A stretch of 64,000 bases of DNA from Adineta vaga (taxonomy: Eukaryota; Rotifera): positions 15,686,001 through 15,750,000 of the forward strand of contig CP075493.1 in assembly GCA_021613535.1 (NCBI GenBank). Reading direction: 5' to 3'. The position numbers and the translations under genes were made by a program. Each line of letters opens with the position of its first letter. The first letter of the stretch is position 1. Of this stretch, positions 1-11,922 are shown one piece after another. The notes below the pieces were generated by a model. That model saw only the letters and a list, made by a program, of their open reading frames with translations, made no database searches and had not been told where the DNA came from.

Positions 1-1
1 T

Positions 2-3000
2 TTAACATCACTTATTTATGCTCGTCTTTTATCAACGAATGCAGCAGCATTACAACAAATAAATACTGGACACATAATCAATTTAGTTACTAATGATACA
101 GCAAAGTTTTCCGATTCATCGATTTATTTACATTTTATATGGGAAGGACCACTTGAAGCAATCGTTGCTTTTGTTTTTCTATGTCGGATTATTGGATTAT
201 TTCCTACGCTATGTGGTTATTTTGTACTTCTCTTATTAATTCCTTTTCAAATATTATTCAGTCGAAAACTTAGTCAATATTATGAGAGAGTAACAAAACT
301 TACTGATAAACGTTTACAAGCATTTGATGAACTTATCAATGGATGTCATGTTATTAAAATGTATAATTGGGAAGAACCAATTCAAAACCGAATCTATGCA
401 TTGCGTAAAGATGAATCAGCCGGTTTTCGACAAGCTGCTCGATTACGAGCATACAATATGAGTTTATTCTTTTCTTTTCTACCATTAATTCTTCTTATTA
501 CATTTAGTAGTAGTTGGCTTTTTGGTCAGCCATTAAATGCTATTGACTTGTTTACAGCTGCGTCTATCTATGCTGTAATACGATCACCTTTACTTAGTTT
601 CTTTCCGATAGCTTTGGAAAAATTGATTCAAACAAAGATAGCTATGAAACGAATTGACACATTCATCCAATTACAACAAATTAATCAACAATTATTTCTT
701 TCGTCTAAAATCGATGATCAACAACAAAAAGGAAGAATTGTTATGCAAAATGCTTCATTTTCATGGCAAGATAAAATGATTTGTCTCTCATCAATTGATA
801 TTGATATAAAACCCGGCTCACTTGTGAGCATCATCGGACCAATTGGTTCTGGTAAATCATCATTATTCTATGCCATTCTTGGTGAAATGAATCGTTTAAA
901 TGGTGAAATAAATATGAATGGAAGTTCAATTTCTTATGTATCGCAATCTGCTTGGATATTTTCTGATACTATACGTGCTAATATTCTTCTTGATAAAACA
1001 TTTAATAAAGAACGATATTCAAATATATTACGTGCCTGTTGTCTTGATGTTGATATTAATGCGTTTGGACCAAGTAGTGATCTGACAGTAATCGGTGAGA
1101 AGGGAATGACGTTGAGTGGAGGTCAGAAAACACGAATATCATTAGCACGTGCTTTATATATGGATGCTGATATATATCTATTGGATGATCCTTTGGCTTC
1201 TGTTGATAATAGAGTAGCTGAAGAAATCTATAGTCGATGCATCGGACCAGATGGTTTTTTAAACAAAAAAACTCGACTTTTAATCACGCATCAAACTAAA
1301 TACTTGTCAAATTCTGATAAAATACTTTATTTTTGTGATGGTCAAATTCAATCACAAGGTTTTTATAATGAATTACAAATGAAACATAGAATCATTGATC
1401 GAATCGATGAGAAGAATAGTTCAGAAATATCACAATTGTCTGAAATGCTTAATACGGAACAATCGAGTATTGATACACGATCGATCATCGACGATGAAAT
1501 ATTAACTCAAGGTAGTGTTAGCTGGTCCGTATGGCGACATTTACTTATCGATTCGCCGATTGGTTGGTTTGGTTTATGTCTATTGATTATTTTATTGACT
1601 TTTGGGCAAATATTTTATGATAGTTCTAACATAATACTTCGCATTTGGTTAAAACAAATATCTACTGATCAACAATTTCAATCCGTTTTTTTCTATATAT
1701 ATATTATAATAACATTATCTACTTTATTAGTAGCTTTTTTACGTTCGGATTACTTCTTTCATGTGTTTTTGATTGGTACAAATCATCTTCATAATACAAT
1801 GCTTAATAGATTAATAAATACATCAGTAAGATTTTTTGAAACTAATCCAAGTGGACGTATTTTAAATAGAGCAGGTCGAGATCAATATATTATCGATGAA
1901 ATATTGCCTATAACATTGTTTGATTCTACACAATCATTATTAATGACAATTGGTTCACTATTTATTATCATCATACTTAATCCATGGACTTTATCTATAT
2001 TGATTCCTTTTATTATAATTTCCCTTTTATTACGTCATGTTTATGTACGATCAAATTATCAATTGAAACGTCTTGAAAATATTACACGTAATCCAATCTA
2101 TACGCTGTTTTCATCGTCTTTAGATGGATTAATTACCATTCGTGCATTAAAACTTCAACAGTATTTTTTAAATGAATTTCTCAATCGAATTGACGCTAAT
2201 ACACGTGCATATATCAATATGATTAGTGTTTCACAATGGTTTGGTATTGTACTCGATCTTTTAAATAATATTTTCTCTGTTGGTACGATTCTATTAACAA
2301 TCGTCTTCAAAGATGTACTAAATCACTCACTGATAATTCTTCTCTTAATGTATAGTATTATCATTAAAGGATATTTCCAATGGGGTCTTCGACAAGCAAT
2401 TGAAGCTCAACTTTTGATGACTAGTACCGAACGAATTGAAGAATATACTCAACTTCCGTATGAAGAAGATTCTGGAGGTCAAATAGGTCTCGTCAAAGTG
2501 TCACCTTATTGGCCAACTCATGGATCAATCGAATTTCGAAATTATTCTCTACGATATCGAGTTGGTCTTGATCCGGCACTGAAATGTCTAAATTTTCGTA
2601 TTGAACCTGGTGAGAAGATTGGTATTATTGGTCGTACAGGTATATATCAATAGAATACAGAATGATTCATTTTTGTTTTGCTATTGAAAATATAGGCGCC
2701 GGAAAATCATCACTTTTTCAAGGTCTACTCCGACTTATTGATCGATCTAGTGTGACCGGTCAGATTCTTATTGATGGCATTGACATTAGTCAATTAACAC
2801 TCGCTCATCTGCGATCTCATCTTAGTATTATTCCTCAACAACCAATATTATTTAGTGGTACTATTCGTTATAATCTTGATCCATTTAATCAATATACAGA
2901 TGAAGAATGTTGGATGGCATTGGAAGTTGTACAATTGAAAAAACTTGTAATGAATCATTCAGATGGTCTTCTCTTACTTTTAACTGGATCAAGCTTTAAT

Positions 3001-3273
3001 CTTAGTACCGGTCAATGTCAATTGATTTGTGCAGCACGAGCTTTTCTCAAGAAATCAAAGATTTTATTAATCGATGAAGCTACGGCTAATGTCGATCCGG
3101 AAACAGATTCATTAATTCAAAAAGTTCTGACGGAAAAATTTCAAGATCGAACTGTTTTAACCATTGCTCATCGATTAAATTCAGTAGTACGAAGCGATCG
3201 CATTCTAGTATTAAACAAAGGCGAAATAGAAAAGTTCGATGTACCTGAAAACATTCTAAGACATTATCAATAA
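2..3273 (+). CDS. ABC transporter subfamily C (MRP/ABCC4-like), 5'-truncated by window edge
   Basis: The reading frame is open from base 2, so the N-terminus lies outside the window. Exon 2-2639, intron 2640-2695 (56 nt, GT-AG), exon 2696-3273; the splice restores the second Walker A, GRTGAGKSS, across the junction. Visible in order: the end of the first membrane domain, NBD1 (Walker A GPIGSGKSS, signature LSGGQ, Walker B ending LLDDP, H-loop ITHQT), a second membrane domain of about six helices, and NBD2 (LSTGQ signature, Walker B LLIDEATANVD, H-loop TIAHR). The order TMD-NBD-TMD-NBD and the LSGGQKTRISLARA region are typical of multidrug-resistance-associated proteins, which export organic anions or conjugates across the plasma membrane by ATP hydrolysis. 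Both nucleotide sites look intact. The substrate cannot be inferred. It converges with the SLC10-like gene 190 bp downstream. Confidence 0.93.
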
Positions 3274-3372
3274 CCTTGAAATTATATAAAATAATTCATC
3301 AAACCTAATAAACACATATAGACTCTCATGAAAGGAAGAAAATTTTTGAGATAGAGTATAGGTTAAAGATTA

Positions 3373-3414
3373 GAGTGTGAGTGTCGTTAGTCTCTTCATC
3401 CGTCCACACCCACA
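3373..3414. repeat. TGTGGG-type hairpin repeat, degenerate copy
   Basis: A GTGTGAGTGTCG arm and a CCACACCCACAAG arm flank a short core. It sits between the convergent ABCC and SLC10 genes. The left arm is weak. Confidence 0.45.
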
Positions 3415-3464
3415 AGTACGTATTGACGTAAATCAAACTGTTTGCAAAGTTCGTTTTTTTTGTT

Positions 3465-5340
3465 CTAGAGTTCACGACTATTTCCCATTAATGACACGGG
3501 TATCGTTGTGATTTCGTTGCATTTTGTTAGGCATTCAAAATTGTTATCGATTGAATTTTCCAAATTGATATTGACTGTTTTGGTAGGTTGAGTATCAGGT
3601 AATTGTTTTTTACAACATCTCTTTCGAATAAAATTTATAAGTAGTATTGCATAGAATGGTTGTGATGATAGATAGGAGATTATTATAGCAATCACAGTAG
3701 CTTGATTGTTTTCAGGTTCAGGAAGTGAATTGAGTAGAACCATGAAGGCAATACCAACATTCTGAATACCTAAATAAATAATTTAGTGCACTAAAGTGTA
3801 ATATTCTATTGAATACGCAATAATTTAGAAAAATAAATTCACAATGATATTTATACCTGTTTCGATACCAATTGTTTTAATACGTATCCAATCTTGACCA
3901 AACATCCATGCAACTGCACCACCTAATAAATAACCAAACCATGGTAATAATGGCGTCGTCAAAGCCATTCGTAAATCTATGTATTTGAATAGATAAAAAT
4001 TAACGTATGTACCAAAACTAAAAAAATAAATCATTAATAAAATAAGAACTGGCTTAACAATTCGTTTGAAGAATGGTTTTATCTTCGGAAGAAAATAAGC
4101 TATAATCATGCCTATACATAGTGGAACGACAATGGTAGCTAATGATTTCATAAGACCTCGAAATGGAATGTGCATTTTTAAGTGTCGTAAATAAGCGTGA
4201 GTTCCAAGTGTATAGAGCCAGAGAGGCATTATTACAAATGAAGCTAATGTTGATGCAAATGACATAAGTACCGATAAATTCAAATCACCATCAAAAATAA
4301 CTGTTAATTGATTTGATGCCGATCCTCCAGGACAACAACCAACAACAAATAATCCAAATCCATAGAGTGGAGGATAATGAAAAATTTTTGTTATAGCAAA
4401 AGCAATTATTGGCATGAGACCATACTGACAAAAGAAACCAATTGCAACTGCAATGGGTCGACGTACAATTTCTTTGAGAACTTCAAGATCTAGTAAAATA
4501 CCCATTTGAATAGATACGAATATGATTATAAATGGAATCGATGTTAAGTAAAATTTCGTACTCAGACGATCTGGTGGCAAAATAAGAACAGGAACAGAAC
4601 AATTAACATAATTGATTGTGTGATTGAAAGAAATCATTTGCATAGAATAGCGAATAAATGTTCGATTGAGATGGCGAGCTTCAATATTTATATGAATACT
4701 GTTTGCTATTAATTAGAAAATAAATTGATATTATAATTATTCATATGTCCATTCGAAAAAATAAAGAAATAACAGTAGAGTTAAACTTGAATCTTGAATT
4801 CAACTGGACTTTCAATTTAAAACATCGATGTTAAATTTGACTCACTGACTATGTTACTCACGTCAATGAGTCGCAACTCTTCAGGAGACGCTACGTACTC
4901 CCACGCCGCGACGCTGATATAAAAGGGCGGTTGAGGATGTGGGTTAAGAGCATAGCCTCATACAAACCCACCCACCCACACTCTCAAGATTCGCTGTATT
5001 TTGTCTATTTTTCTGAAATATATTTTGAATTAAACTTACATGAATAGTTATTTGTAAGGTCAATTTTTCTCTTAACCATATTTATACCATTTCTAAATTG
5101 AAGAATTTCTTGACTATCAGTTGTGATAAAAAGATTAATCGATAAAATCCTTTCTTGTATAAGTAAAGTTCGATTTAATGGAATTCGAAAGAAACGTTGT
5201 GACATTAAAGGTATTTTGTATATTTCATTGAAACACATTGATGATAAATTTTCTTTTTTGAAAATATTCTGTTGATTTGTTGAATTGGAAGTAGCAATGA
5301 GATATATAGAAATGATCAATAATATCGGAGTAATTATCAT
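3465..5340 (-). CDS. SLC10/SBF-family sodium-bile acid cotransporter-like protein
   Basis: Three exons on the minus strand: 5340-5040, 4705-3857 and 3769-3465. The introns are 4706-5039 (334 nt) and 3770-3856 (87 nt), both GT-AG with consistent phases, giving 484 aa. Exon 1 starts with a hydrophobic leader and a polar extracellular part with N-glycosylation sequons. Exon 2 carries most membrane helices and the family's glycine-rich stretch GCCPGGSASNQ. The exon 2/3 junction rebuilds ETGIQNVG, which matches the conserved ETG-QN segment of SLC10 carriers. The family couples sodium entry to uptake of bile acids, sulphated steroids or other organic anions at the plasma membrane; the substrate here is unknown. 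The first intron is unusually long for the window and contains a telomere-like hairpin repeat (4931-4990). Confidence 0.9.
4931..4990. repeat. TGTGGG-type hairpin repeat inside SLC10 intron 1
   Basis: A TTGAGGATGTGGGT arm, an AT-rich core, then CCCACCCACCCACACTCTCAAGAT. The end CTCAAGAT is shared with copies elsewhere in the window. It lies wholly within the intron. Confidence 0.75.
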
Positions 5341-6223
5341 ATTTGATCAACAATATAATATTTAGTTTGTACGTAAACGTAATGTGAAAAACACGCGAGT
5401 ATCCGAATAAACATCGAAAGAGGTGTTAGCGTTATTGATGTATCACATGTTTTTCATCCTTTTCTTATTTCTGCTTATTCGTATTAAGCGTGATCGTTTT
5501 GTTTTTCTCAAAGACGCTCTATAGATTGATACATTTTTCTTCTTTTTCTGTCAAAAACAATCAGTTTTTGATAATAAATGATACAAAGATTTTCTATGTA
5601 GTTTATAAAATCCTATGAAAATAGAGAATCTGTTTCTTTTCTCAAGTAACATGATTTTTCTCTGTTAAAACCATTGAAAGTTTATTCACGTTCTACAAGT
5701 TTTCATATTTTTTATTCAGATTGTTCAAGTTTATCGAAGATATCATAATGTCTGTTTACATAGTATATAGTAGCATGCGTAAGATTGAAAAATTCATTCG
5801 AATTATGTACTTACTATATTTGTCTTCATAGATTGAGCATAGACAAACGACTTCGCATAACCAGACGCTTTTATTTTCAATTAGTCAGTCAACATGAGAC
5901 AGATAGAGAGATTCCTAATTCTTAAACATATAGCCATATTTTCTATAGATATATATAAAGAAGAAAAGTTTGTTTTTTTGTCTGTCAATTCATTATGCAC
6001 TCAATCTCTCCATAGTGGTTGCTTAGTTCTGAAGATATATCAATACTGCGTTCCAATCTCTGAGTAAACTACCACACGTCTTGTGAGTTACTATGAGGAT
6101 GAAGGTGTCTGAATGTAGTTGTGAATTGTATAGTGATAGATCAAAATTTCGATTCTTTAAACAAATTAAATATACAATTCTCTAAAAACTATAGTAGAAG
6201 TTTATCGACAACGAATTGAAATG
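5341..6223. other. Intergenic spacer, no gene seen
   Basis: AT-rich sequence between the 5' end of the SLC10-like gene and the 3' end of the DED-domain gene. I see no long open frame, repeat or RNA gene. The part near 5341-5500 would hold the SLC10 promoter. Confidence 0.5.
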
Positions 6224-7912
6224 TTACTCATTGAATTTTGATGATACACGCTCTGGATGTAAAGTAGGTGAGTGTATGATACCAAAGGTAATACTGTTGG
6301 CAGATTCATATTGAGTCCATTTACCAGCATCATGATAGAAAACATAATTATTATCAACAACAGCGAAAAGATAAGGACCTTGAAAACTAATTGTTCGATA
6401 ATAAGTTGCACCTGGTCGACAACTTTCTCCAGTTCGACTGAATTGATATTTGAGATCATGCCATGAAGATTCAACACCTGTAGCACGTCTCGATTGATTT
6501 GCCATTTCACTTGTATAATTAAAAGAACATGTATCTAATTCATGAAGAAAGGCTACAATAGAAATAACATATCTATCTCTCTAGGAAGAAAGAGAAATCT
6601 AATATCTTACGTTCATCTATTCTTTCCGATTGAAACGTTGATTTAAACCAAACAAGTTGAAATATTTCAATTCGTTTATCATTCAGTTGTTGTCCTTTCG
6701 CATATCGAAATTTATAACCTACAAATGATTCAACTGTGAAATTTCCATCATCCGTTCCAAACAGATCACTTTTTCTTCCTTTTGTTGTACGAAATTGTAT
6801 TCCTACAACTACATATTTCTTTTGAAAAGTATTATTCATAGATAATCGATGTGTATGTTCATAAAAAATCACTTTATTAATCTCTTCATTCATATTTAAA
6901 TTAAATCTATTGAAGGAATATGATACTCGATTAAGTTGATTGTCTTTTGATGGACGTTGTACCAACGATGAACGATTATTTGAATAGAAGAATTGAATAA
7001 AAGAAAGATAATTATTAATCCAATAGACTTCAACAGCAATACAACGATCAGTATTAGAAAGAATTAGATCTTTATCATCATCGAAAGATTTACTCACAAT
7101 GAATTTACCTTTAACACCATGCCAAAATCCTTCTTTATCACTATAAACAATATCTAAATGAGAAAATTAATCATAAATCATTTAGATAATCAAGTTAATA
7201 TACTTTTACTATTCAATTGAACAGATGATATATGACATCGTGATGTCCATAGAAGTGTAAAAAATACAATAGAGAAAAGATTCGTAATAAGTAGAAGAAT
7301 TGTAAAGATATTCATTTGTGATTTCATCGTTTTCTTTATATGAAAAACTGAAGATTTTGATTCTGATGAGACAATTGTTTTTGATAATAACGATGTACAA
7401 TCTGTGTTAGGTACGATTTTCTCGGACATTGAAAATGAACAAGATTTATCTCGAACTACTGAAAATAGAATGAGAAAAGCGAATCAAAAAATGGAAATTA
7501 TATTTACTTGTTATTTGATCTGTTTCTATGCTCAATGTTGTTGCTTCTGTAGATGTTGTTGATGATGTACGTTGTTTATAATTCGGACATTTTTTGAATT
7601 CTAAAACAAAGATAAATATGAAATTCAATTATTGATTTGATAATAACGCGAACCTTCAAGTCGTTCAACTGCATCATAAAAGCCAATTTCATGAAAAACA
7701 TGAATTAAATAATCAAAATGATGATTACTAATAAGAGTTCGATCGAAAAGAAATTCTAGAAGACGTAAACTTCCAGCAGGTGTACAATCATCTCGAAGTT
7801 TTCGTGGAACAATTGATCCAACAATAAAATGAAATTCTTCACGATGATTATCCGAAAGTTGATTGAATAATTGAATAAGAAGTATTCGAAATTCAAAAAC
7901 ACCTTCTTCCAT
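6224..7912 (-). CDS. Death-effector-domain membrane protein with a possible jacalin-like lectin region
   Basis: Five exons on the minus strand: 7912 to about 7648 (or 7654), 7600-7508, 7458 to about 7204 (or 7210), 7153-6611 and 6552-6224. Two donors are ambiguous by 6 nt, but every combination stays in frame (about 490 aa). Residues 1-85 resemble a death effector domain: a six-helix pattern with IVPRKLRDD and a C-terminal FHEIGFYDAVERL. A Thr/Ser-rich linker follows, then one transmembrane helix (NIFTILLLITNLFSIVFFTLLW), so the DED would be cytosolic and the rest outside or lumenal. The C-terminal part contains VVVGIQFRTTKGRKSDLFG, reminiscent of the jacalin-type lectin fold, then an unrecognised domain. 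DEDs mediate homotypic assembly in apoptosis and innate signalling. A lectin-coupled receptor role is inference; the lectin call is the weaker part. Confidence 0.72.
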
Positions 7913-8223
7913 ACGTAATATTTAACAAAAGTTATCGAATTCTTTTCGGAAGTATGATGTTCTACGATAAATATCAAATTCAATAATAGAAAAAAAGAAG
8001 ATAAGGAACAATAACAAACATTTTCGTAAATCAATCCTGACGCTCTTTACAATAGCGATAGTCTTTCTTCTTTTTTTTTGCAAAGAAAATTACACAGGAA
8101 AGAATATGATTGTTTACCTGTATGTATATACATCATTTGTTCTTTATACGATTATTTTTATTCCGAACATGTATAAGGTCAACGATTATTGAGTAAAAAG
8201 AGAGAAGAAAAAGGAAGTTATGG
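7913..8223. other. Intergenic spacer, no gene seen
   Basis: About 310 bp between two minus-strand genes. It contains the likely promoter of the DED gene and nothing else recognisable. Confidence 0.45.
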
Positions 8224-9135
8224 TTATTCTTCACTGGTCTTTACTTCTCGTGTAGCTCTTGTATAAGCAGGTCGCGGAACGATTCGACCAAGTGTCGTAG
8301 TATATGAAGTTCCAATAGGTGGTCCATTTCCAAGTCCATGTCTTGGTTTTTCTCTTTTAAAATTATTATCATGAAATTGAAGAAGAATAAAAAGAAAGAA
8401 AAGATAAAATGAAACAACATCAGCAATAATTGAAGCATGTTCATAACCATGTAATCTGACTGAAATAAAAACAAATTCAAGTGCAACAGATGCAGTGACA
8501 GTTCCAACAAATAAATGAAGAATAAATTTAATTAAAAGACCATGAAAACGATCATAATCTCCTGTAAAAAAATCGAATAGAAGAAAAAATGCTACACTAC
8601 TTCGACTAATTGTTTGAACTTCTGATAAACCAAATGTTGGAATATAAATTGCTAAAATAATTTCAAGTTGGGATATAAAATGAAAGAAATGTTTATTTCT
8701 TATTTGTATATTATGATATTGACCACGAATAACACGATAATAGATTAATATCATCATATATAATGTACTTCCAAGTATCCAAAATCCGAAAACAATAATA
8801 CCATATTTATTTTCTAAATAAATAAATGCAATTAGATAACCAATATGACCAACAACATGAAGAATCCATAGAATGAGAAAATAAATTGTTAAAAGAATTT
8901 TCTGTCGAATTGGAATACAAAATTGAATATAGAAAAATAAAATAACAATCGTAGAAAGTAAACCTTCAAAACGACCTGGATCTTGTCCTTTAATTGCATT
9001 GATCATAAAGAAATATGCGTCGAATAAATATGTTCCTAATGCTAGGATTGAAAAAATTGCCATTTTTAAAGCAAATAGATATTTGTAATAATATTTAGCT
9101 TCATGTGTAAATGCTCGAAATATATTTACTGGCAT
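8224..9135 (-). CDS. Polytopic membrane protein of unknown family
   Basis: A single intronless frame of 303 aa from an ATG at 9135. It has about seven to eight hydrophobic segments (for example MAIFSILALGTYLFDAYFF, ILLTIYFLILWILHVVGHIG and IIVFGFWILGSTLYMMILIYY) joined by short loops. The C-terminal tail of about 45 residues is polar and rich in Gly, Pro, Thr and Arg, and is probably cytosolic. I recognise no transporter or receptor signature: there is no DRY motif and no conserved charged residues in the helices that I can name. It lies head-away from the DED gene on the same strand with about 310 bp between them, so no operon is implied. It could be a lineage-specific family. Confidence 0.75.
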   Translation of the reverse strand: MPVNIFRAFTHEAKYYYKYLFALKMAIFSILALGTYLFDAYFFMINAIKGQDPGRFEGLLSTIVILFFYIQFCIPIRQKILLTIYFLILWILHVVGHIGYLIAFIYLENKYGIIVFGFWILGSTLYMMILIYYRVIRGQYHNIQIRNKHFFHFISQLEIILAIYIPTFGLSEVQTISRSSVAFFLLFDFFTGDYDRFHGLLIKFILHLFVGTVTASVALEFVFISVRLHGYEHASIIADVVSFYLFFLFILLQFHDNNFKREKPRHGLGNGPPIGTSYTTTLGRIVPRPAYTRATREVKTSEE

Positions 9136-9703
9136 TTTTTGATAAATTTCAAATAATAACTAATGTTTTCGTTTGATAATTTACCTTTATAAATGATCAA
9201 ATATGGGATTATAGAAGAACAATAACGAATGTCATTTGGTAAAATTATATTTTTATTCGATGCACTGTTCGTATATTTAGTTTCTTCACATTGTCAATTC
9301 ACCTGTATCTTTATTGGCAAATTATATGTACTTTTTTCTTTCTTATGTTATTGATAAAAATTTAGATTTTTTTATTCCTAAATATAATTTGTAACCAGAG
9401 TCATATATGTGAAGAATTTTGAATTATAATAAGTAGTAACCAAAATAAAACTATTTCTATTCCATATGGAAAAAGCTCTAGCTCAAGTTTCGTGACTTAT
9501 TTTCGAATTCGAATTCGAATTAGGCAGCCCATATGATACAAAAGGTGGATTGTTTGTTATACTCCCTTTTTTCTTCTTATTACTCGTGCACATGGAGACG
9601 ATTGATGAAAATACACCTATTGGATTAAAAGAAGCAAACATTTTGTTCACATGATTTTTCATCGGACACTTTTTCTTTCTTCTTTTTTGATTAAATTTAA
9701 TTA
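9136..9703. other. Divergent promoter region
   Basis: About 570 bp between the divergently transcribed polytopic membrane protein and the LRAT-domain gene. No further feature is seen. An antisense open frame here overlaps the LRAT exon and looks like chance. Confidence 0.5.
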
Positions 9704-10757
9704 ATGTCTGATTCAAATCTAAGTCGTGGTGATCATGTTTATGTTTGGCGTAAGATTCGTTTATATCAACATCATGGAATTGTAATAACAAAAAAAGATT
9801 TAGAAGAAAAACTTGCCAAGAAATTTCATCCAATGAAAATTGAATCCCTAATGATAATTGAACAAAATCTTGATGGATTACGTATTGTTACATTAAATGA
9901 ATTTCGTACAGAACATCCATTTAATTATGAACATAGAATTAGTCGTGCAAATTATGGTACAGATGTAATGAAATATTATTTAAATCGACGTGGAACATGT
10001 TATTTAACAAAATGTTTATCAGAAAATGAAATTGTTGAAAATGCAATACGAATTTTTAGTGATGAAAATCAAAGAGAAATATGGAAAACTTATAGTTTAG
10101 TTTTGAAGAATTGTGAACAATTTGCTTTTATTTGTTCAACTAATCTTGAACATGTGTTAGGTGAACAAGTTTTAATGGGTTGTAATGTTGTTAAATCAGT
10201 TTTTATTAATGGAATGTACAATGCTGTCGAATGTATTTTTCATATTTTACAATGTAAAGGATTTTTCTTCTTATATTCCTATTTAACATTTTATTTTAAG
10301 GTCTTGCAGAACAAGTTATTTGTGGAATAACTATTGATGTTATTGTTAAAGGTATTTAATCCACTCATATATATATATAAAGATAAAAGAATGAATTTAT
10401 CAATTCTTGTTTTTAGAAAATGCTTTAGCTGCATTAACATCGAGTGTTTTAGAAGCATTACTTTATTCAGTTCGTTTGTTTATTTATTATTATTATCCTG
10501 ATAAACGAAAAGAAAATTTAGCAAGAAAATATGCCATAACTCCACATGATTATATTCAACAAATGATTCAAGCGGGTTTTGGAAATCTATCAACATTTGG
10601 TTTATCAATAGCAGGAATTATTTTTAAATCATCTGTCTTTTTCAATGCAATGACACCAACGGCAGCGTCGATTTTCTTTGGATTTTTAGGTTATCTTGCA
10701 GCGAGATGGATTACAGGTTTAATTGCCTTGGAAATTCGAAGTTTAAAATCAGCGTAG
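9704..10757 (+). CDS. LRAT-domain (H-rev107/NlpC-P60-like) protein
   Basis: Three exons: 9704-10253, 10301-10351 and 10417-10757. The introns are 47 and 65 nt and total coding length is 942 nt (313 aa). The first domain has the LRAT/HRASLS hallmarks: GDHVYVWR near the start, YQHHGIV supplying the catalytic histidine, and KNCEQFAF supplying the catalytic cysteine of the NCE-F motif. Family members are thiol acyltransferases or phospholipases acting on phospholipids or retinol. The C-terminal half is hydrophobic and glycine-rich (for example SIAGIIFKSSVFFNAMTPTAASIFFGFLGYLAA), indicating membrane association. The substrate is not predictable. The first intron donor could alternatively lie about 30 nt upstream, at GTATTT, which preserves the phase. 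Confidence 0.85.
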
Positions 10758-11922
10758 GTCGTTTTTCTTTAAATAAATTTTATTGAAATCTATTTGATTT
10801 GATTTAGACATAAAATGGAAAATAATAATACTGTCAAAACCATTGTCAATGAAATCCATACTTGAATTAGTTTCACTTCGTATCTAAACTATAAATTCAT
10901 TCGTTTTCTCTTCTCAATAAAATCGATCAGAATATAGCGATGTAATTAATTAAAGATCAACTTTATATCCAACACAAGGAATAGTACATTTAAATCACCT
11001 AATCAATAGTGTTAAACTTGAAACTTGAAATTAAATTTGGACCAGAACTACCGAAGAAAGAAGCTATTAATATACTGATTCTTCTACGAGTCTTCATTAT
11101 ACAAAAATTCTATACAGTATAATAACGAATGATAAGTTAGACTTATCTTTGGAAATTTTAATACAAGAAAAAAAGTTACAAAAATATAGAATCAATTTCC
11201 ATTGGAATTGTGCACATTCTAAAATCAAACAATTTAAGATCAAAGATCAAAAAAACATTTGAGAAGAACTTTTACACTAAGGGTGAAATGTATTTTGAAG
11301 ATGTGAGTGTACATATCAATATATGATTGAATAGACTATTCTATGCTCATCTTCTCAAAATTGCACTTTAATACCATCATTTCCATTGACACGCAATGCT
11401 TGTCCGAACATTTGGTTGATTCATATTATTAATATTCTTTTCATTTTTAGATAGAAAAGAAAATGAAGTGAACAATGATATAACTAGTTCCTATACCAGA
11501 TTATTATTATACAAAGATCAGTTGTGTTAAACTTGAATTTTTAAGTTCTACGTATATAGAATTATTAAGATCATTTGATGAGTTCTTAACTTTATCCAGA
11601 CATTGAAGTGGTAAAAATTAATTACTTCTTTTTTTTTATGAATTGATCTCCTGCAGATATATCTGATCTTGTGAATAGTACGAATAAACTGCACGGCAGG
11701 ATAAAAAAAAGTTTTCATTCATCTTAATACCTGACTATATAATTATTTAAATAGAAGCATACTGTATTAATTGAATGTTGATCTCGTTCTGTACTATACG
11801 AGTTTCTTTCTGATCAGCAATCATAATCTTTGATAATTAGAGACAATAATCAATTGAAATTCTTGAGTTCAACAATTGTATATAAATCGAAAGAATATTT
11901 TTCGAATAATTTTATTTGTAAA
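10758..11922. other. Intergenic spacer, no gene seen
   Basis: About 1.2 kb of AT-rich sequence between two plus-strand genes. No frame with convincing composition, no repeat family member and no RNA gene was recognised. The 3' end holds the promoter of the MPEG1-like gene. Confidence 0.5.

Noticed and set aside
9483-9833. Minus-strand open frame of 116 codons
   Set aside because: It overlaps the first LRAT exon on the other strand, is low-complexity (Lys/Asn/Ser) and has no family similarity.
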